From Hysterangium stoloniferum (lineage: Eukaryota > Basidiomycota > Agaricomycetes > Hysterangiales > Hysterangiaceae), in the NCBI GenBank assembly GCA_015178975.1, contig WHVD01000177.1, forward strand, positions 98,023-162,022: a DNA stretch of 64,000 nucleotides. Reading direction: 5' to 3'. Made by a program: the position numbers and the translations under genes. Every line of letters begins with the position of its first letter. Position 1 is the stretch's first letter. Positions 49,611 through 59,826 of the stretch are shown piece by piece. Below the pieces are notes generated by a model. It ran no database searches. It saw only the letters and a program-made list of their open reading frames with translations, and was not told the DNA's origin.

Positions 49611-50307
49611 GATTTGAACATCTGTAGATGCCGTTTTGATCTGACTTTTCTCATCGTACCGAGAAGCATAGACAGTAACTTCTCAATCCATAAAATTTAG
49701 GCCAAACATAATATGGTCCGTGAAACTGATTACCTCTGTCGAATACAGTATGACTCCTAGTATGATCTTAGTAACTGTTGCACTTGCATACACAATATAA
49801 TTGTAAGAGCACGCAGTGATTCGGCCGTAAATAACGCTGGATAGTCCGCTATAAAAGTCTCGCATGTGATGGGACACCGGAACCACCATCACAGCTGCAT
49901 GTGTAAATATTGATACTTGAGGTCTCATGACATGTAGGATCATATCCAGCTTCTGACAACATAGCCATTCATCACTTACATAGCTTGTAACCTAGCGCCG
50001 AGACACTACCAGAATAAGGGGAATGTGTAACTTATGAGCTCGTTGTTGTCACACACCAACTGGAAGGACCCAATGTAACCACTCAATGCTTCTCGGTTCT
50101 TACTTTTCAGGAACGGGGACAGAATACAGACTCCTATGTAGTTCGAGAGCGGATAGTACGGTATCTGAGGTCGCAAAGCTGCCCACTGCCACCATTGGAC
50201 CAGTAAGATCATTTAATATGTACTCCGCCAAACCTGCTTTGTAAAGTATTATAAACATAGAGATCAGTCTTGAGGGAGCAATCTCTATTAAGGGTCGGGT
50301 CTGATAT
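49611..50307. other. Intergenic region, nothing recognised
   Basis: About 700 bp with short frames only. No similarity to the neighbouring repeats was seen. Confidence 0.45.
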
Positions 50308-50520
50308 TGTGAGGGGTATCCCTCTCTGGGGAATGTAACTGTTTCATTGTATTATATTTTCCATCTTTTTTTTCCTTATTTTCTACTATTTTTTTGACTA
50401 AGTAAAATCTTCATCTACATGCATTTACATTAGTTCAAAGATCTACATACATATGTACACCTGTGGGTACATAGACTCTTGTGGGTGCACTTACTTTCAT
50501 CTTAATGTACACTAGTGGTG
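50308..50520 (+). mobile_element. Probable LTR fragment
   Basis: TGTGAGGGGTATCCC begins at 50308 and is followed by GTTTCATTGTATTATA, T-rich stretches, GTTCAAAG and CTTGTGGGTGCAC. This is the same order of landmarks seen in the 5' halves of the intact LTRs further right (TGTGAAGGGTATGC, T-rich region, GTTCAAAG, GGGTGC). The 3' half is missing, so this is only a fragment and the right limit is approximate. Confidence 0.45.
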
Positions 50521-50839
50521 TTAGGTTCTATTGTTTTGGACCCCCATGACCTGTTTTAGGCTCAAAACCCATTGTCAATTCACTGTCAGAACTATTAAAA
50601 ATAGTATAAGTTGACTTATTGTAATACACAATCTACAAGGGGGTAATAGACTTGTAATAATAGTGCTTGTTTGTCAATCAATGTCTCAGTTAGTGAGTCA
50701 CCTTCTGACATGATAGGTTTGGTGCTAGTTTAGGTGTACACTGGTTCTGGCATGCATTAACCTCAGAATGCATAGTCCACAATTAGCATCTTCATATGAA
50801 AAAGTGAAGAAATGGATGAACTGCCCCTAGGAAAAGAGT

Positions 50840-51125
50840 GTTTTCATCACCAATTCTAACAGGAACCCCTGTCCTAGTCATTTCTGATTGCAGTGTCCCT
50901 GACATTTGTTTCATTATAGTAGCTAACCTTTTATTCTTCCATTCCATCTCCATCCCATTTGCTCTCATTGCTGCTCCCTCTTACACATCTCACTTGCCAC
51001 CTCAGACCAGAAATTATTGCATTCAGTGGGAATTGAACTCATGACCTTGGCCTGGCATACTGTTACATAAGCATTCCCTGCAATGAACACTATACCAACT
51101 GGGCTAAAAGAGCCACTATGCCAGG
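50840..51125 (-). mobile_element. tRNA-derived SINE
   Basis: Read on the minus strand, the sequence from about 51114 has a pol III A box (TAGCCCAGTTGG, 51106-51095) and a B box (GAGTTCAATTCCC, 51040-51028) at tRNA-like spacing, with a small stem resembling an anticodon arm between them. The ends do not pair as an acceptor stem, so it is not a functional tRNA gene. A non-tRNA body continues to lower coordinates. Together this is the design of a SINE. The head is well supported; the 3' end near 50840 is a guess. Confidence 0.6.
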
Positions 51126-51173
51126 CTATCTGACATAGGTTGCAGGCACTACATATATAAACATTTGACATGT

Positions 51174-51803
51174 TGTGAAGAGTAGTGGAAGTTCTAACCG
51201 TTCTATATACGAAGAATATCGACTGTTTAGGTACGACACTAAGATGTATTGACTGTCAAAGTCTAATACAGAATGAACGCGTATTGACCACTCAGTTCAA
51301 TACGGTAGAAGGAAGTAGCTATCTAGAATAAGGTAGAGAGCTAAAACGAATAAGTAGAATCGACTGTCTAGTGCGATTCTGAACGACCGCTCGAGAGTAA
51401 AGTAGAGTACTAGAGAGTCAAATAATAGAATAGCGTGGATGTGGTCCACGCGAGTAGCGATGAGGATTGAGTTTCGACTGGTACAGTTCGAAACTCTGAT
51501 AGAGTAGATAGCTAAAGCCCGTCTGTGACGGTCGAGACGATACACCAATCACAACTTACAGGACACTAATGGGTGTCTGGGTAAGTCGTGGTTGCAGTGT
51601 AAAAAGTGTCTGAGTTCTAAACTACGGGCGCTAGAATACATAAGTCTGGCGTGTGTGCACCCACAAGAGTCGATGTACCGCATACATAGGTTGTCGAACT
51701 AATTATAGATATAATAAAAGAGAGAAAATAGAAATAATAAAGGAAATATAGTAAGAGCTCATCCGACTATATTTCCTGAGTGTATTTCGCCATACCTCTC
51801 ACA
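51174..51803 (-). mobile_element. Solo LTR, family 1, with 5-bp target duplication CATGT
   Basis: A 630-bp unit beginning TGTGAAGAG and ending CCTCTCACA, with TG...CA ends. It is flanked by a perfect direct repeat CATGT (51169-51173 and 51804-51808), which proves a bounded insertion. No internal element sequence is present, so it is a solo LTR left by recombination. By comparison with the LTRs at 53843, 55220 and 58702, the transcriptional sense is the minus strand. Internal inverted blocks such as GTGGTCCAC and GTTTCGACTGGTACAGTTCGAAAC are shared by all copies. Confidence 0.92.
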
Positions 51804-52680
51804 CATGTTAGGATACGTACAGGGCGGGTCTCCAGAGAAACCCATGGAATATCCAGTAGGACTTGGCTTCAGCTTATAGGCTGCGCCCTCACTAGATCGT
51901 GTCGTCCAATTTCAGACAGGTGGACGGGAACCCCGGGGAGTCTGGGTGGGGGTCGTGGGTCATGAGTCGTAAGTCAGAGGTTGTGGGTTGTGAGTTGAGA
52001 CTGGTGAGAGAGATAGATATGCCGGAGCCTGTGGGCTCCGACTAGTGCGAGCGGTGTGAATCAAGTAGGGTTTTAGAGCAGAAAATGTATTAGATTACTG
52101 GAGGGAATCTAAGCCGATTTTCTGACTGGATTGTATGTACAACATCTGCCAGTTTAAATAGACCGTGGAGTAAATGTCATACCGAATCCAGTAATAATGA
52201 AACGAAACGAGCAAAACATAAAACAGGAATAGTAAACACCAAATTGGTGTTAGGAACGGGATAGAATGGAGCGGAGTCCGAATAGTGACAAATCATAAAC
52301 CATAATGGGAAATGGAGCAGGAGCGGAGTCCGAATCGTGACAGGTCATTTGACTAAAACGGGAATGGGGCTCGGTTAGAGGGATGTGAGGTATCAGCTTT
52401 ATCTCATAATTTTCTCTTAATTTTCTTTGAATTTATTAATATTTTCTCGAATTTATTGTATTTTTATTATATTTTTATTGTGAAATATAGGCTCTATTCC
52501 TTTTAACTTCACATAATAATAGCATATATGAACTCATATTATGCTATTATATCTTAGTTAATTTACTATAATTTTTAACTAATTATTTATATTTTATTTA
52601 CTTAGTTATTACCTTTCGGCACCTTGCTGCAGCCTAGTTTGCGCATTTTTGGAGTCATGTGACCTATTAGATAAGCCTCC
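51804..52680. other. Transposon-region filler with short degenerate repeats
   Basis: No gene is seen. Around 51950-52010 short units like GGGTCRTGAGT and GGTTGTGAGT repeat imperfectly, and GAGCGGAGTCCGAATxGTGAC occurs twice (near 52270 and 52325). The stretch 52400-52600 is extremely AT-rich. Confidence 0.5.
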
Positions 52681-52690
52681 TGTGTCGGGA

Positions 52691-52780
52691 TGTCACATGA
52701 GTCACGGATGTGACTGCCCGAGTCACACAAGTCACGGATGTGACTACCCGAGTCACACAAGTCACGAATGTGACTACCCG
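52691..52780. repeat. Three 30-bp tandem repeats containing a palindrome
   Basis: Three consecutive 30-bp units share the core GAGTCAC-x-AAGTCACGGATGTGACTACCC. Each carries the inverted repeat AGTCAC-N4-GTGACT. The first unit is slightly diverged at its left edge. A minus-strand frame (52602-52934) reads through them as repeated SGSHIRDLCD but shows no other protein-like feature, so I treat the repeats as noncoding. The array lies about 215-305 bp from the TATA box at 52996. Confidence 0.85.
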
Positions 52781-52995
52781 AGTCATTATTAGATTCCGCC
52801 GACTCATCGTTTGCTTCCGTCCCGGGACCGCGGCCTTGAACCTTCCTGTTCAAGCAAGAGGTTAGAACCCTTGTCTCAGGGAAGGGAATCACATGATAAA
52901 CAAAGGGTAAATAATGAGTAGAATATGAGGTCATTATGATCTCACTAATGACCTCATAAACTAAATAGTTAGCTAATCATTGAGTTGTCAAAATG

Positions 52996-53004
52996 TATAT
53001 AAGG
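52996..53004 (+). promoter_or_regulatory. TATA box in a possible degenerate LTR
   Basis: TATATAAGG is preceded by the palindromic 30-bp array and followed by a pyrimidine-rich leader. The arrangement resembles the U3/R part of a retrotransposon LTR. No gene follows: 53005-53842 has only short frames, ending with repeated GTCCGGTGA words near 53730-53810. Confidence 0.35.
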
Positions 53005-53842
53005 AGGGCCAAGTTTCCAATAAAACCAATCTATCTCTCTCATATTTTACTGCACAAGCACAGAAGCTTACCTCATCATCCTAAGGACAATAATAGCCTT
53101 AGTCTGATATACTCACTGCAAGCACCTACACTTGCAGCATCTTGAATCTTTGTCAGCAACTCTTGAACTTAGCTAATCATCTAAGTTCCCCAGCCTCACA
53201 GCTACCCTTAGGCTTATTAATTACATAATAAACCTAATAAGTATCTAAGTATCCTTACTGAAATCCCTGCCAATACTAGATTACTCAAGGCCCAGCCCTA
53301 AGTTTATTGAATTAATCAAGTACAAGCACTCAGATAATCCAATACAATTTATTTTCTCTATTAATAAATTATTTAACACCTTGTTAAACTATTAATAGTT
53401 ACAAATAAGCATACAAGAATCTGAAGCTCTTATATCAAGTCTCTGCCAAGTTACTGTGCATATATTCAGCTTCCAACCCCTATTCTCAAGGAATAGTTCT
53501 TGTATTTGCTAAAAGAGTCATACACAGTTCTATTGAACCTTTCAATAATCAAAATAAGCATTGATTTGAGTTGTTTAAGCTTCATAGTGCACCTCATTAA
53601 TCTATCAGTATTTAAATTACTGGACCTTTGCTTGTTTTATTGTTGAAGCTCTGTGACACTATAGCATATATTGAGCTATCTAAGAGAATCCCCTGAATAC
53701 ATTACAAGGGATGACAGGTATTCTGAGTGGGGTCCGGTGACTGACACGCAGGACGAGGTCAGAATTAGACAGAGACAGGGTCCGGTGAGTATTCCGGTGA
53801 CTGAAACACAACATAACAAAGACGAACGTAGATGAGTCTGAC

Positions 53843-54953
53843 TGTGAGAGGTATGGCAAAATACACTCAGGAAATATAGTCAGATTAGCTCTTACTATAT
53901 TCCCTTTATTATTTCTGTTTCCTCTCTTCTATTATACATCTATAATTAGTTTGACGACCTATGTATGCGGTACATCGACTCTTGTGGGCGCGTACACGCC
54001 AGACTTATGTATTCTAGCGCCCATAGTTTAGAACTCAGACACTTTTTACACCGCAACCACGACTTACCCAGATACCCATTAGTGTCCTGTAAGTTGTGAT
54101 TGGTGTATCGTCTCGACCGTCACAGATGGGCTTTAGCTATCTACTCTATCAGAGTTTTGAACTGTACCAGTCAAAACTCAATCCTTATCTCAACTCGCGT
54201 GGACCACATCCACGCTACTCTATTATTCGACTCTCTAGTACTCTACTTTACTCTCGAGCAGTCGTTCAGAATCGCACTTGACAGTCGATTCTACTTATTC
54301 GTTTTAGCTCTCTACCTTATTCTAGATAGCTACTTCCCTCTACCATATTGAACTAAGTAGTCAATACGCGTTCATTCTGTATTAGACTTCGACAGTCAAT
54401 ACATCTTAGTGTCGTACCTAAACAGTCGATATCCTTCTGTGAAGGGTATGCTTTTACCACAGTTTCATTGTGGTAAAACACTCCTTTTATTTTATTTATA
54501 TTTTACATATTCTATTCATATTTTTCTATCTTTCATATTCTTTGAATATTGCATATTTCATTAGTTCGAAGCATTGTGTATACTTGTGGGTGCACTCAGC
54601 ACCAATTAGAACTCAGACACACTTTAACCCAAGAACCACCACTCGAAAGACACAAACTAGGTCTACTACGAGCGGTGATCAGGGTAACGTGTCAGCTACT
54701 ACATAAGTAGCAATATCTGAACTACTAAACACTTCTGGCCTTGAACTGTAATAGTCGAGGCCTCCACTCGAACCATCATACTCGTTGACTCCTTCGTCAT
54801 CTCGTACTCTTTCTCTCACTTTCTCTTATATTGCACCGAATAGGTCAATATCCTTCCTTTCTACTCATTTCTTCGTAGATAGAACGGTCAGAACTTCCGC
54901 CACTCTTCACACCTTCGTATATAGAACGGTTAGAACTTCCACTACTCTTCACA
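53843..54953 (+). mobile_element. Solo LTR, family 1, split by a nested LTR; target duplication CTGAC
   Basis: The element starts TGTGAGAGGTATGG and ends CTACTCTTCACA, and is flanked by perfect CTGAC repeats (53838-53842 and 54954-54958). It is the same family as the 51174 LTR but in the opposite orientation. The 474-bp insert at 54438-54911 and its duplicated CCTTC interrupt it. Removing both leaves 632 bp, almost exactly the length of the other family-1 LTRs. Confidence 0.93.
54438..54911 (+). mobile_element. Nested solo LTR, family 3, target duplication CCTTC
   Basis: A 474-bp unit starting TGTGAAGGGTATGC and ending CCACTCTTCACA lies inside the 53843 LTR. It is flanked by perfect CCTTC repeats (54433-54437 and 54912-54916). 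Its two ends match those of family-2 LTRs, but its middle is different and shorter, so it is a separate family or subfamily. It must be younger than the LTR it interrupts. Confidence 0.92.
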
Positions 54954-55127
54954 CTGACGTACGGAGTCTAGTGGGAATTCCAGTGAACTGATAATGGGTG
55001 CGTATAAGTTGGTGCCCGGAGTCCGGCGGGATTTCCGGTCATAACATGACATGTCACACATCATCATCAATATAGAGTAAAGTTGCTTGGTGGGTGGTGG
55101 GCGTTTTTAGGTGCCGCAGGCCCTATT
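54954..55127. other. Short unassigned stretch between LTRs
   Basis: Contains GGAGTCTAGTGGGAATTCC and TGGTGCCCGGAGTCCGG words similar to those left of 53843, probably remains of an older element. No frame is recognised. Confidence 0.4.
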
Positions 55128-55219
55128 TGTGAAGAGTCGCTAGATTCTGACCGTTCAATATACAAAGAATATTGACTATATGAGCACGACTAGAAAGTAT
55201 TGACTGATCTGTACAATAC
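55128..55219 (-). mobile_element. LTR terminal fragment cut by the chromovirus insertion
   Basis: TGTGAAGAGTCGCTAGATTCTG and the following GACCGTTCAATATAC match the 3' end of family-2 LTRs read on the minus strand. Only about 92 bp is present before the family-1 LTR at 55220 begins. The last 5 bp (AATAC, 55215-55219) should be one copy of that element's target duplication, with the rest of this LTR expected beyond the right edge of the window. Confidence 0.65.
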
Positions 55220-55853
55220 TGTGAAGAGCGGTGGAAGTTCTAACTGTTCTATATGCGAAGAATATCGACCGTTTAGGTACGACAAGTAATTGTATTGACT
55301 GTCTAAGTCTAATACACACTGAATGAGTATTGACTATTTAGTTCAATACATCTGAGTGAAGTAACTATCTAAGGTAGAGTAGATAGCTAAAACGAATAAA
55401 GGGAATCAACCGTTAGGTGTGATTCTGAATGACTGCTCGAGTGTAGCAAAGAATAACGAGAGTCAAATAATAGAGTAGCATGGATGTGGTCCATGTGGAT
55501 TGAGATATAAGTGGAGTTTCGACTGGCACAGTTCGAAACTCTGATTGTGTAGATAGTTGAAGCCCATCTATGACGGTCGAGACGATACCCCAATCACAAC
55601 TTACAGGACACTAACTGGGTGTCTGGGTAAGTCGTGGTTGCGGGGTAAAAAGTGTCTGAGTTTTAACTACGGGTGCTAGAATACATAAGTCTGGCGTGTA
55701 TGCATCCACAAGAGTTGATGTACTGCATACATAGGTCATCGAACTAATTATAAGTGTATAATAAAATAGAGAGAGAGTAGAAATAATAAAGGAAATATAG
55801 TACGAGCTCATCCAGACTATATTTCCTGAGTATATTTCATTGTATCTCTCACA
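55220..55853 (-). mobile_element. 3' LTR (family 1) of a degenerate chromovirus
   Basis: A 634-bp family-1 LTR with the same ends as the 51174 and 58702 copies. Unlike those, its flanks do not match (AATAC on the left, GTGCC on the right), as expected when one side is the element interior. Reading in the element's sense (minus strand), the bases just before it are GACCTGGGGGGCAC, a polypurine tract, the standard priming site directly upstream of a 3' LTR. It is therefore the 3' LTR of the element whose pol end lies at 59408-59826. Confidence 0.82.
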
Positions 55854-55867
55854 GTGCCCCCCAGGTC
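55854..55867 (-). promoter_or_regulatory. Polypurine tract of the chromovirus
   Basis: On the minus strand GACCTGGGGGGCAC abuts the 3' LTR start. It is purine-rich and in the exact position where plus-strand synthesis is primed in Ty3/gypsy elements. Confidence 0.7.
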
Positions 55868-55890
55868 GAAGAGCTATGTCAAAGAAGGTG

Positions 55891-58582
55891 TCAAAGGACG
55901 CTTGGAACCCCTCCCCATGCATCCTGCGATGAACCTCCAAGGTGTAGGATAGTGTTTCCCCAGGTGAGACGCTTGGTGTGGAAGGAAAGAGCAATGTCTT
56001 CCTGCTTTGAAACGTTGTTGGTGGATGTTGACCCATCCAGCTTCTGGATCGACGAGACCCAATGACCGTAGGCCTTCTGGTGCATTCAAATGATGGCGCG
56101 AACGTGATCAGCAGAGGTGTCAGTAATGCAGGCAATGAGAGGAGGCCAAGGGTGTAGTGATGGCAGGGTAAGAGTGAGAAGCAGTGTGCAGCTCGCGTCT
56201 CCACCAGGGGGAAATCCTCCCGAGGTGTCAGAATCTGACAACAGTTGTTCCAACAAGTCGACTAGGTCCACAGCTGGATGAATTGGTGCATGCTCAGGAA
56301 GAACACAAGAGGAGTCGACGAGCAGGGACCGAAACATGGAGAGTTCAACCCATTCGATATCCTCTACTAAACACAGCTGCTCCTTAGGGTTGTTGATGCA
56401 TAAATAAAATGTACTCATGCAGTCCGACAATGTGAGAGACCCGCTATACCCTTGAATATGCCCTTTAAGAAGGGGGTGCCGCAAGGTTGGTCCCAGTTGC
56501 ATTAATGTGCGTCCCACAGTGAAGATATTGGAGGGGTAGTTAATGGACACGTGCATCCAACCTGCCTGGAAGAAACGAGCTAAGTCAGATGTGTCCCGAG
56601 AGTGAGAGGAAGAGGGCAACTGCGGTGAGGGGCTGCAAATGGGGTCAGCCGGGGAAGGGTCAATGGCAAGGGGCTCGTCGGGCTGAACATCAGCCTTCCG
56701 CTTCCCTTTCGCCTTTTCACTTAAGGGGGGAGGCTCCTCGAAGACTTCCATTGCTGAGGGAGGTTCTGTGAAGGGTATGCATATATGCATAATTGGACTA
56801 AGGAATAATAGTTGGATTATAGTACTTTATTATTTACTTTTTATTTTCTTCATTTACATTCTTTCTATATTTTGAGCATACCTATTTTGTAGTTCAAAGC
56901 TTTGTGTATACGTATGGGTGCTCTCGGCGCCAAACGATAGACACTTTTTACCCAACAGACACCACCTCGTAAACGACCCAAACGTCGAATAGTGAGAGGT
57001 GTCAAGGGTAACGTCTCAACTACCTATAAAGGTAGTGTTCTCTCGCCTACTCACAGACTTTGGACTCGAACCGCGAAGGTCGAGTTCCACTCTAAGGTCT
57101 TTGCGCTCGTCGACATTATAGTCGACTCGTGCTATTATTATCCCTTTACTTTAGATATTCGGTCTCTCGTTGATTATCTATCTTACGTCTAGCTACGAGT
57201 TGTACCGTGAAGGTCAACTCTTTCATTCTTCATTCTAGCCGTCAAGAGCAACTTTACAGTTGCTCTTGTGACGCGTTGCGTGTCTCCTTACTAGTACGGC
57301 CAGTCTAGTAATCTACGGTATTGTACTGAACGGTCAATACCTGCTAGTAGTAGTTGAATAAACGCTATACTTCATATATTGAACGGTCAGAATCTATCGA
57401 CTCTTCACAGGTTCCTTGGAGACCTCCGTGGCTGAGGGAGGCACCTTGAGGACTTCCTCCATGCCTGAGGGAGGCGTCGCGAGGACTTCCGAGGTAGGGT
57501 GATCAACATCCATTAATGTAATATTGGGTGGTTGAATGGGGCTCCCCCGGGAAATGCAAGGTGAGTAGGGAGAGACAGGCAGTGGACTCCGTGCTGGTGG
57601 GGGAACAAGGGAAGTTGCCATTGTAGGTGGGGTAGTGCAATCAGTCATCCTCTGAATCAGATGAAGAATCAATGGGCCCCATCCGGTAGGTCCGTTCCTG
57701 AGGCCCATGTTGGGAAGGAGGTCTGGGAGGTAGTGCAGGTCCATCCCCACGTCACAATGCAATGCTTTGTAGTTTGATTCTCCGTACTTTATCCCAATCA
57801 TAGAAGGTGACCCCATCTTTTCCTTTCCTGCTTTTCTGTCCTACACTCCAAATGCATGGCGTGCCCCCATCGCTGCAATCCATCTCAGCGAAATCCATCC
57901 ACTTATGACCCGAAGGGGGAGCGATGGTTGAAGGATTGTTGTGTCCTTCCATTCTCCTCCATTCCTGCTGTGTCCGCCTTGAAGGGACATTATCCCTAGC
58001 ACCCATCTTCCGCTGTCCTTCTAAGTACTCCTCCCTCCTCTTCCTCTTGAGCGTTTTTAATTCCTCCTGAACCTGCACGGAGAAAGCCTCGGACTGCTGT
58101 TTTTTCCTGATCTCCTCCTCAGTGGAAGGGAAAATACTACGAGAAGGTGGGGGGGTTTCACTCCATGTTCCCGAGGGAGCCCCCCAAGTATCAGAGGACA
58201 GGGGCGTAGCTTTTGAAATGGAGTCCGTTCACGTAGGGTATGTGGACGATGAGGCTGCCTCCACATGCTCAACAATTTCTGTTTGAGGTGGTGGGGAAGG
58301 AGGAATCGTTGCTTGGGGTCGAGGTATCCTTTTAAAGTTGGGAAATCAGGGTCTGGGGGGAGGAGTATATGGAGTGAAAGCAGTTCCATTCCCCGAGTTG
58401 GTGGAGGTTCCCTCCATGTGTTCCTGCATGATGGAGTATATTGACGATGATGTCCCAGAATTACCTGTGCAGTGCTCAACTTTTTCAGTATGAGACCGCG
58501 TGGTAGAAGTATTAATAGGTTGGGGTCGCAGTATTCTTTTGAAGTTGGGGAACTTGGGTTTGGGTTGTTGTTCCTGCGACAT
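55891..58582 (-). pseudogene. Extra ORF of a chromovirus between pol and the 3' LTR, function unknown, broken
   Basis: A long frame starting MSQEQQPKPKFPNFKRILRP at 58582 runs in the same orientation as the upstream pol. It has Pro/Ser-rich sequence with a repeat of the PNFKRI-RPQ block, then a basic helix (QEELKTLKRKRREEYLEGQR), a compact block (HKWMDFAEMDCSDGGTPCIW; GKDGVTFYDWDKVRR), short repeats of the form PPSxMEVxxEP, the nuclear-signal-like EKAKGKRKADVQ, and an apparently globular end (FFQAGWMHVSINYPSNIF; CINNPKEQLCLVEDIEWVEL). I recognise no domain. Breaks are TGA at 58346, a TGA near 58229, a frameshift near 57780, a 643-bp solo LTR (56767-57409) and TGA at 56086. Without the LTR about 2.0 kb of coding sequence remains. 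It could be an accessory element gene or a captured host gene. Confidence 0.65.
56767..57409 (+). mobile_element. Solo LTR, family 2, target duplication GGTTC, inserted in the extra ORF
   Basis: A 643-bp unit starting TGTGAAGGGTATGCATATAT and ending ATCGACTCTTCACA, flanked by perfect GGTTC repeats (56762-56766 and 57410-57414). It aligns base for base, with scattered differences, to the 5' LTR of the element at 59827. Skipping it together with one GGTTC copy restores the reading frame of the broken minus-strand ORF across the insertion. Confidence 0.94.
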
Positions 58583-58701
58583 AGTGTACCAATTTGAGAG
58601 GTTGATGTGGAGGGAAGAGACAGGATGAAATTTTCTTTAGCAAATTTATGTATTTTATATTAATTTCAAGCTCCGCTCAGTTGTTGAGGTGAAAAGCCGA
58701 G
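58583..58701. other. Chromovirus noncoding spacer
   Basis: AT-rich sequence between the start of the extra ORF and the inserted solo LTR, with no feature apart from the left copy of the duplicated CCGAG at 58697-58701. Confidence 0.5.
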
Positions 58702-59330
58702 TGTGAAGAGTGGTAGAAGTTCTAACCGTCCTATATACGAAGAATATCAACCGTTGAAGTACGATACCACGATGTATTGACTGTCTAAGTCTAATACGGA
58801 CTGAACGCGTATTGACTACTTAGTTCAATATGGTAGAGAGAAGTAGCTATCTAAAGTAAGGTAGATAGCTAGAACGAATAAGCAGAATTGACTGGTTAAG
58901 TGCGATTCTGGACAACTGCTCGAGTGCAAGTAGAGTAGTTAGAGAGTCGAATAATAGAGTAGCGTGGATGTAGTCCACGCGAGTTGAGATAGGGATTGAG
59001 TTTCGACTGATACAGTTCGAAACTCAGTTTGAATGTGTAGCTAAAGCCCGTCTGTGACAGTCGAGATGATACACCAATCACAACTTACAGGACACTGATG
59101 GGTGTCTGGGTAAGTCGTGGCTGCAGTGTAAAAAGTGTCTGAGTTCTAAACTACGGGCGCTAGAATACATAAGTCTGCGTGTGCACCCACAAGAGTCGAT
59201 GTACCACATACATAGGTTGTCGAACTAATTATAGGTATAATAAAAGAGAGAAAAATAGAAATAATAAAGGAGATATAGTAAGAGCTCATCCAACTATATT
59301 TCCTGAGTGTATTTCGCCATACCTCTCACA
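58702..59330 (-). mobile_element. Solo LTR, family 1, target duplication CCGAG
   Basis: A 629-bp family-1 LTR, TGTGAAGAG to CCTCTCACA, flanked by perfect CCGAG repeats (58697-58701 and 59331-59335). It inserted into the noncoding stretch between the pol end and the extra ORF of the older chromovirus, itself a family-1 element. Differences from the other copies are scattered substitutions. Confidence 0.93.
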
Positions 59331-59407
59331 CCGAGGGGGATGAATAGTGAAGGGTAGAGTTAGAAGTAAATAAACAGTGTTGTCGTCGTGAGAAGATAAA
59401 ATGATCA

Positions 59408-59826
59408 TTAGATTCGATAAATAGTTTTGTAAGCTCTGAGAAGAGCGGGGGTATTACGAAGGTCATTGCCATTTAACCAGGTGTCCTCTTCCAGTCCATA
59501 TCCTTTCAATTGAACTTGGAAAAGGAGTCAATTTTGATGCTTTTTGTGCCCTACTATAGCTTCTACTTCATACTCCTCGTTGTTACGATCGAGTTCCCGA
59601 GGATTCTTGATTAGCTCCCTTGATCCGAATTCCTTAGGGGAGAGGTGGTACTTTTTAAAATGGTCTCGGTTGATCACTGGGTGTAGTTGGTATTCCGAGG
59701 GAATGCGGAGTCGAAAGACTTGAGGATTGATCTTCTCCAAGACTTTGAATGGCCCTATCCATCTTTGTATAAGTTTCCTTCCGGGTCCTTTGGCTTCGAC
59801 AAGCTTGAGGGAGTGGGGATTGATTA
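59408..59826 (-). pseudogene. Ty3/gypsy chromovirus pol, end of integrase plus chromodomain, interrupted
   Basis: On the minus strand the sequence reads NPHSLKLVEAKGPGRKLIQR then WIGPFKVLEKINPQVFRLRI, YQLHPVINRDHFKKYHLSP and FGSRELIKNPREL, the standard integrase C-terminal region of Ty3/gypsy elements. EEYEVEAIVGHKKHQN starts a chromodomain that continues, after one in-frame TGA at 59528, as LLFQVQLKGYGLEEDTWL and LLRAYKTIYRI to TAA 59408. The chromodomain identifies the element as a chromovirus. Upstream pol is cut off at 59826 by the 5' LTR of another element. Confidence 0.88.

Noticed and set aside
51028-51110. Possible tRNA gene on the minus strand
   Set aside because: A and B boxes are present but acceptor ends do not pair and the anticodon arm is weak, so it was called a SINE head.
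52691-52780. Possible CRISPR-like array
   Set aside because: Units are directly abutting 30-bp tandem repeats without spacers, in a eukaryotic genome.
52602-52934. 110-codon minus frame with repeated SGSHIRDLCD
   Set aside because: The repeats are explained by palindromic 30-bp DNA units; the flanking residues show no protein features.
54100-54351. Frames inside LTRs reading YRLDRHR and similar (also at 51297 and 55387)
   Set aside because: They recur because the LTR is repeated; noncoding LTR sequence explains them.
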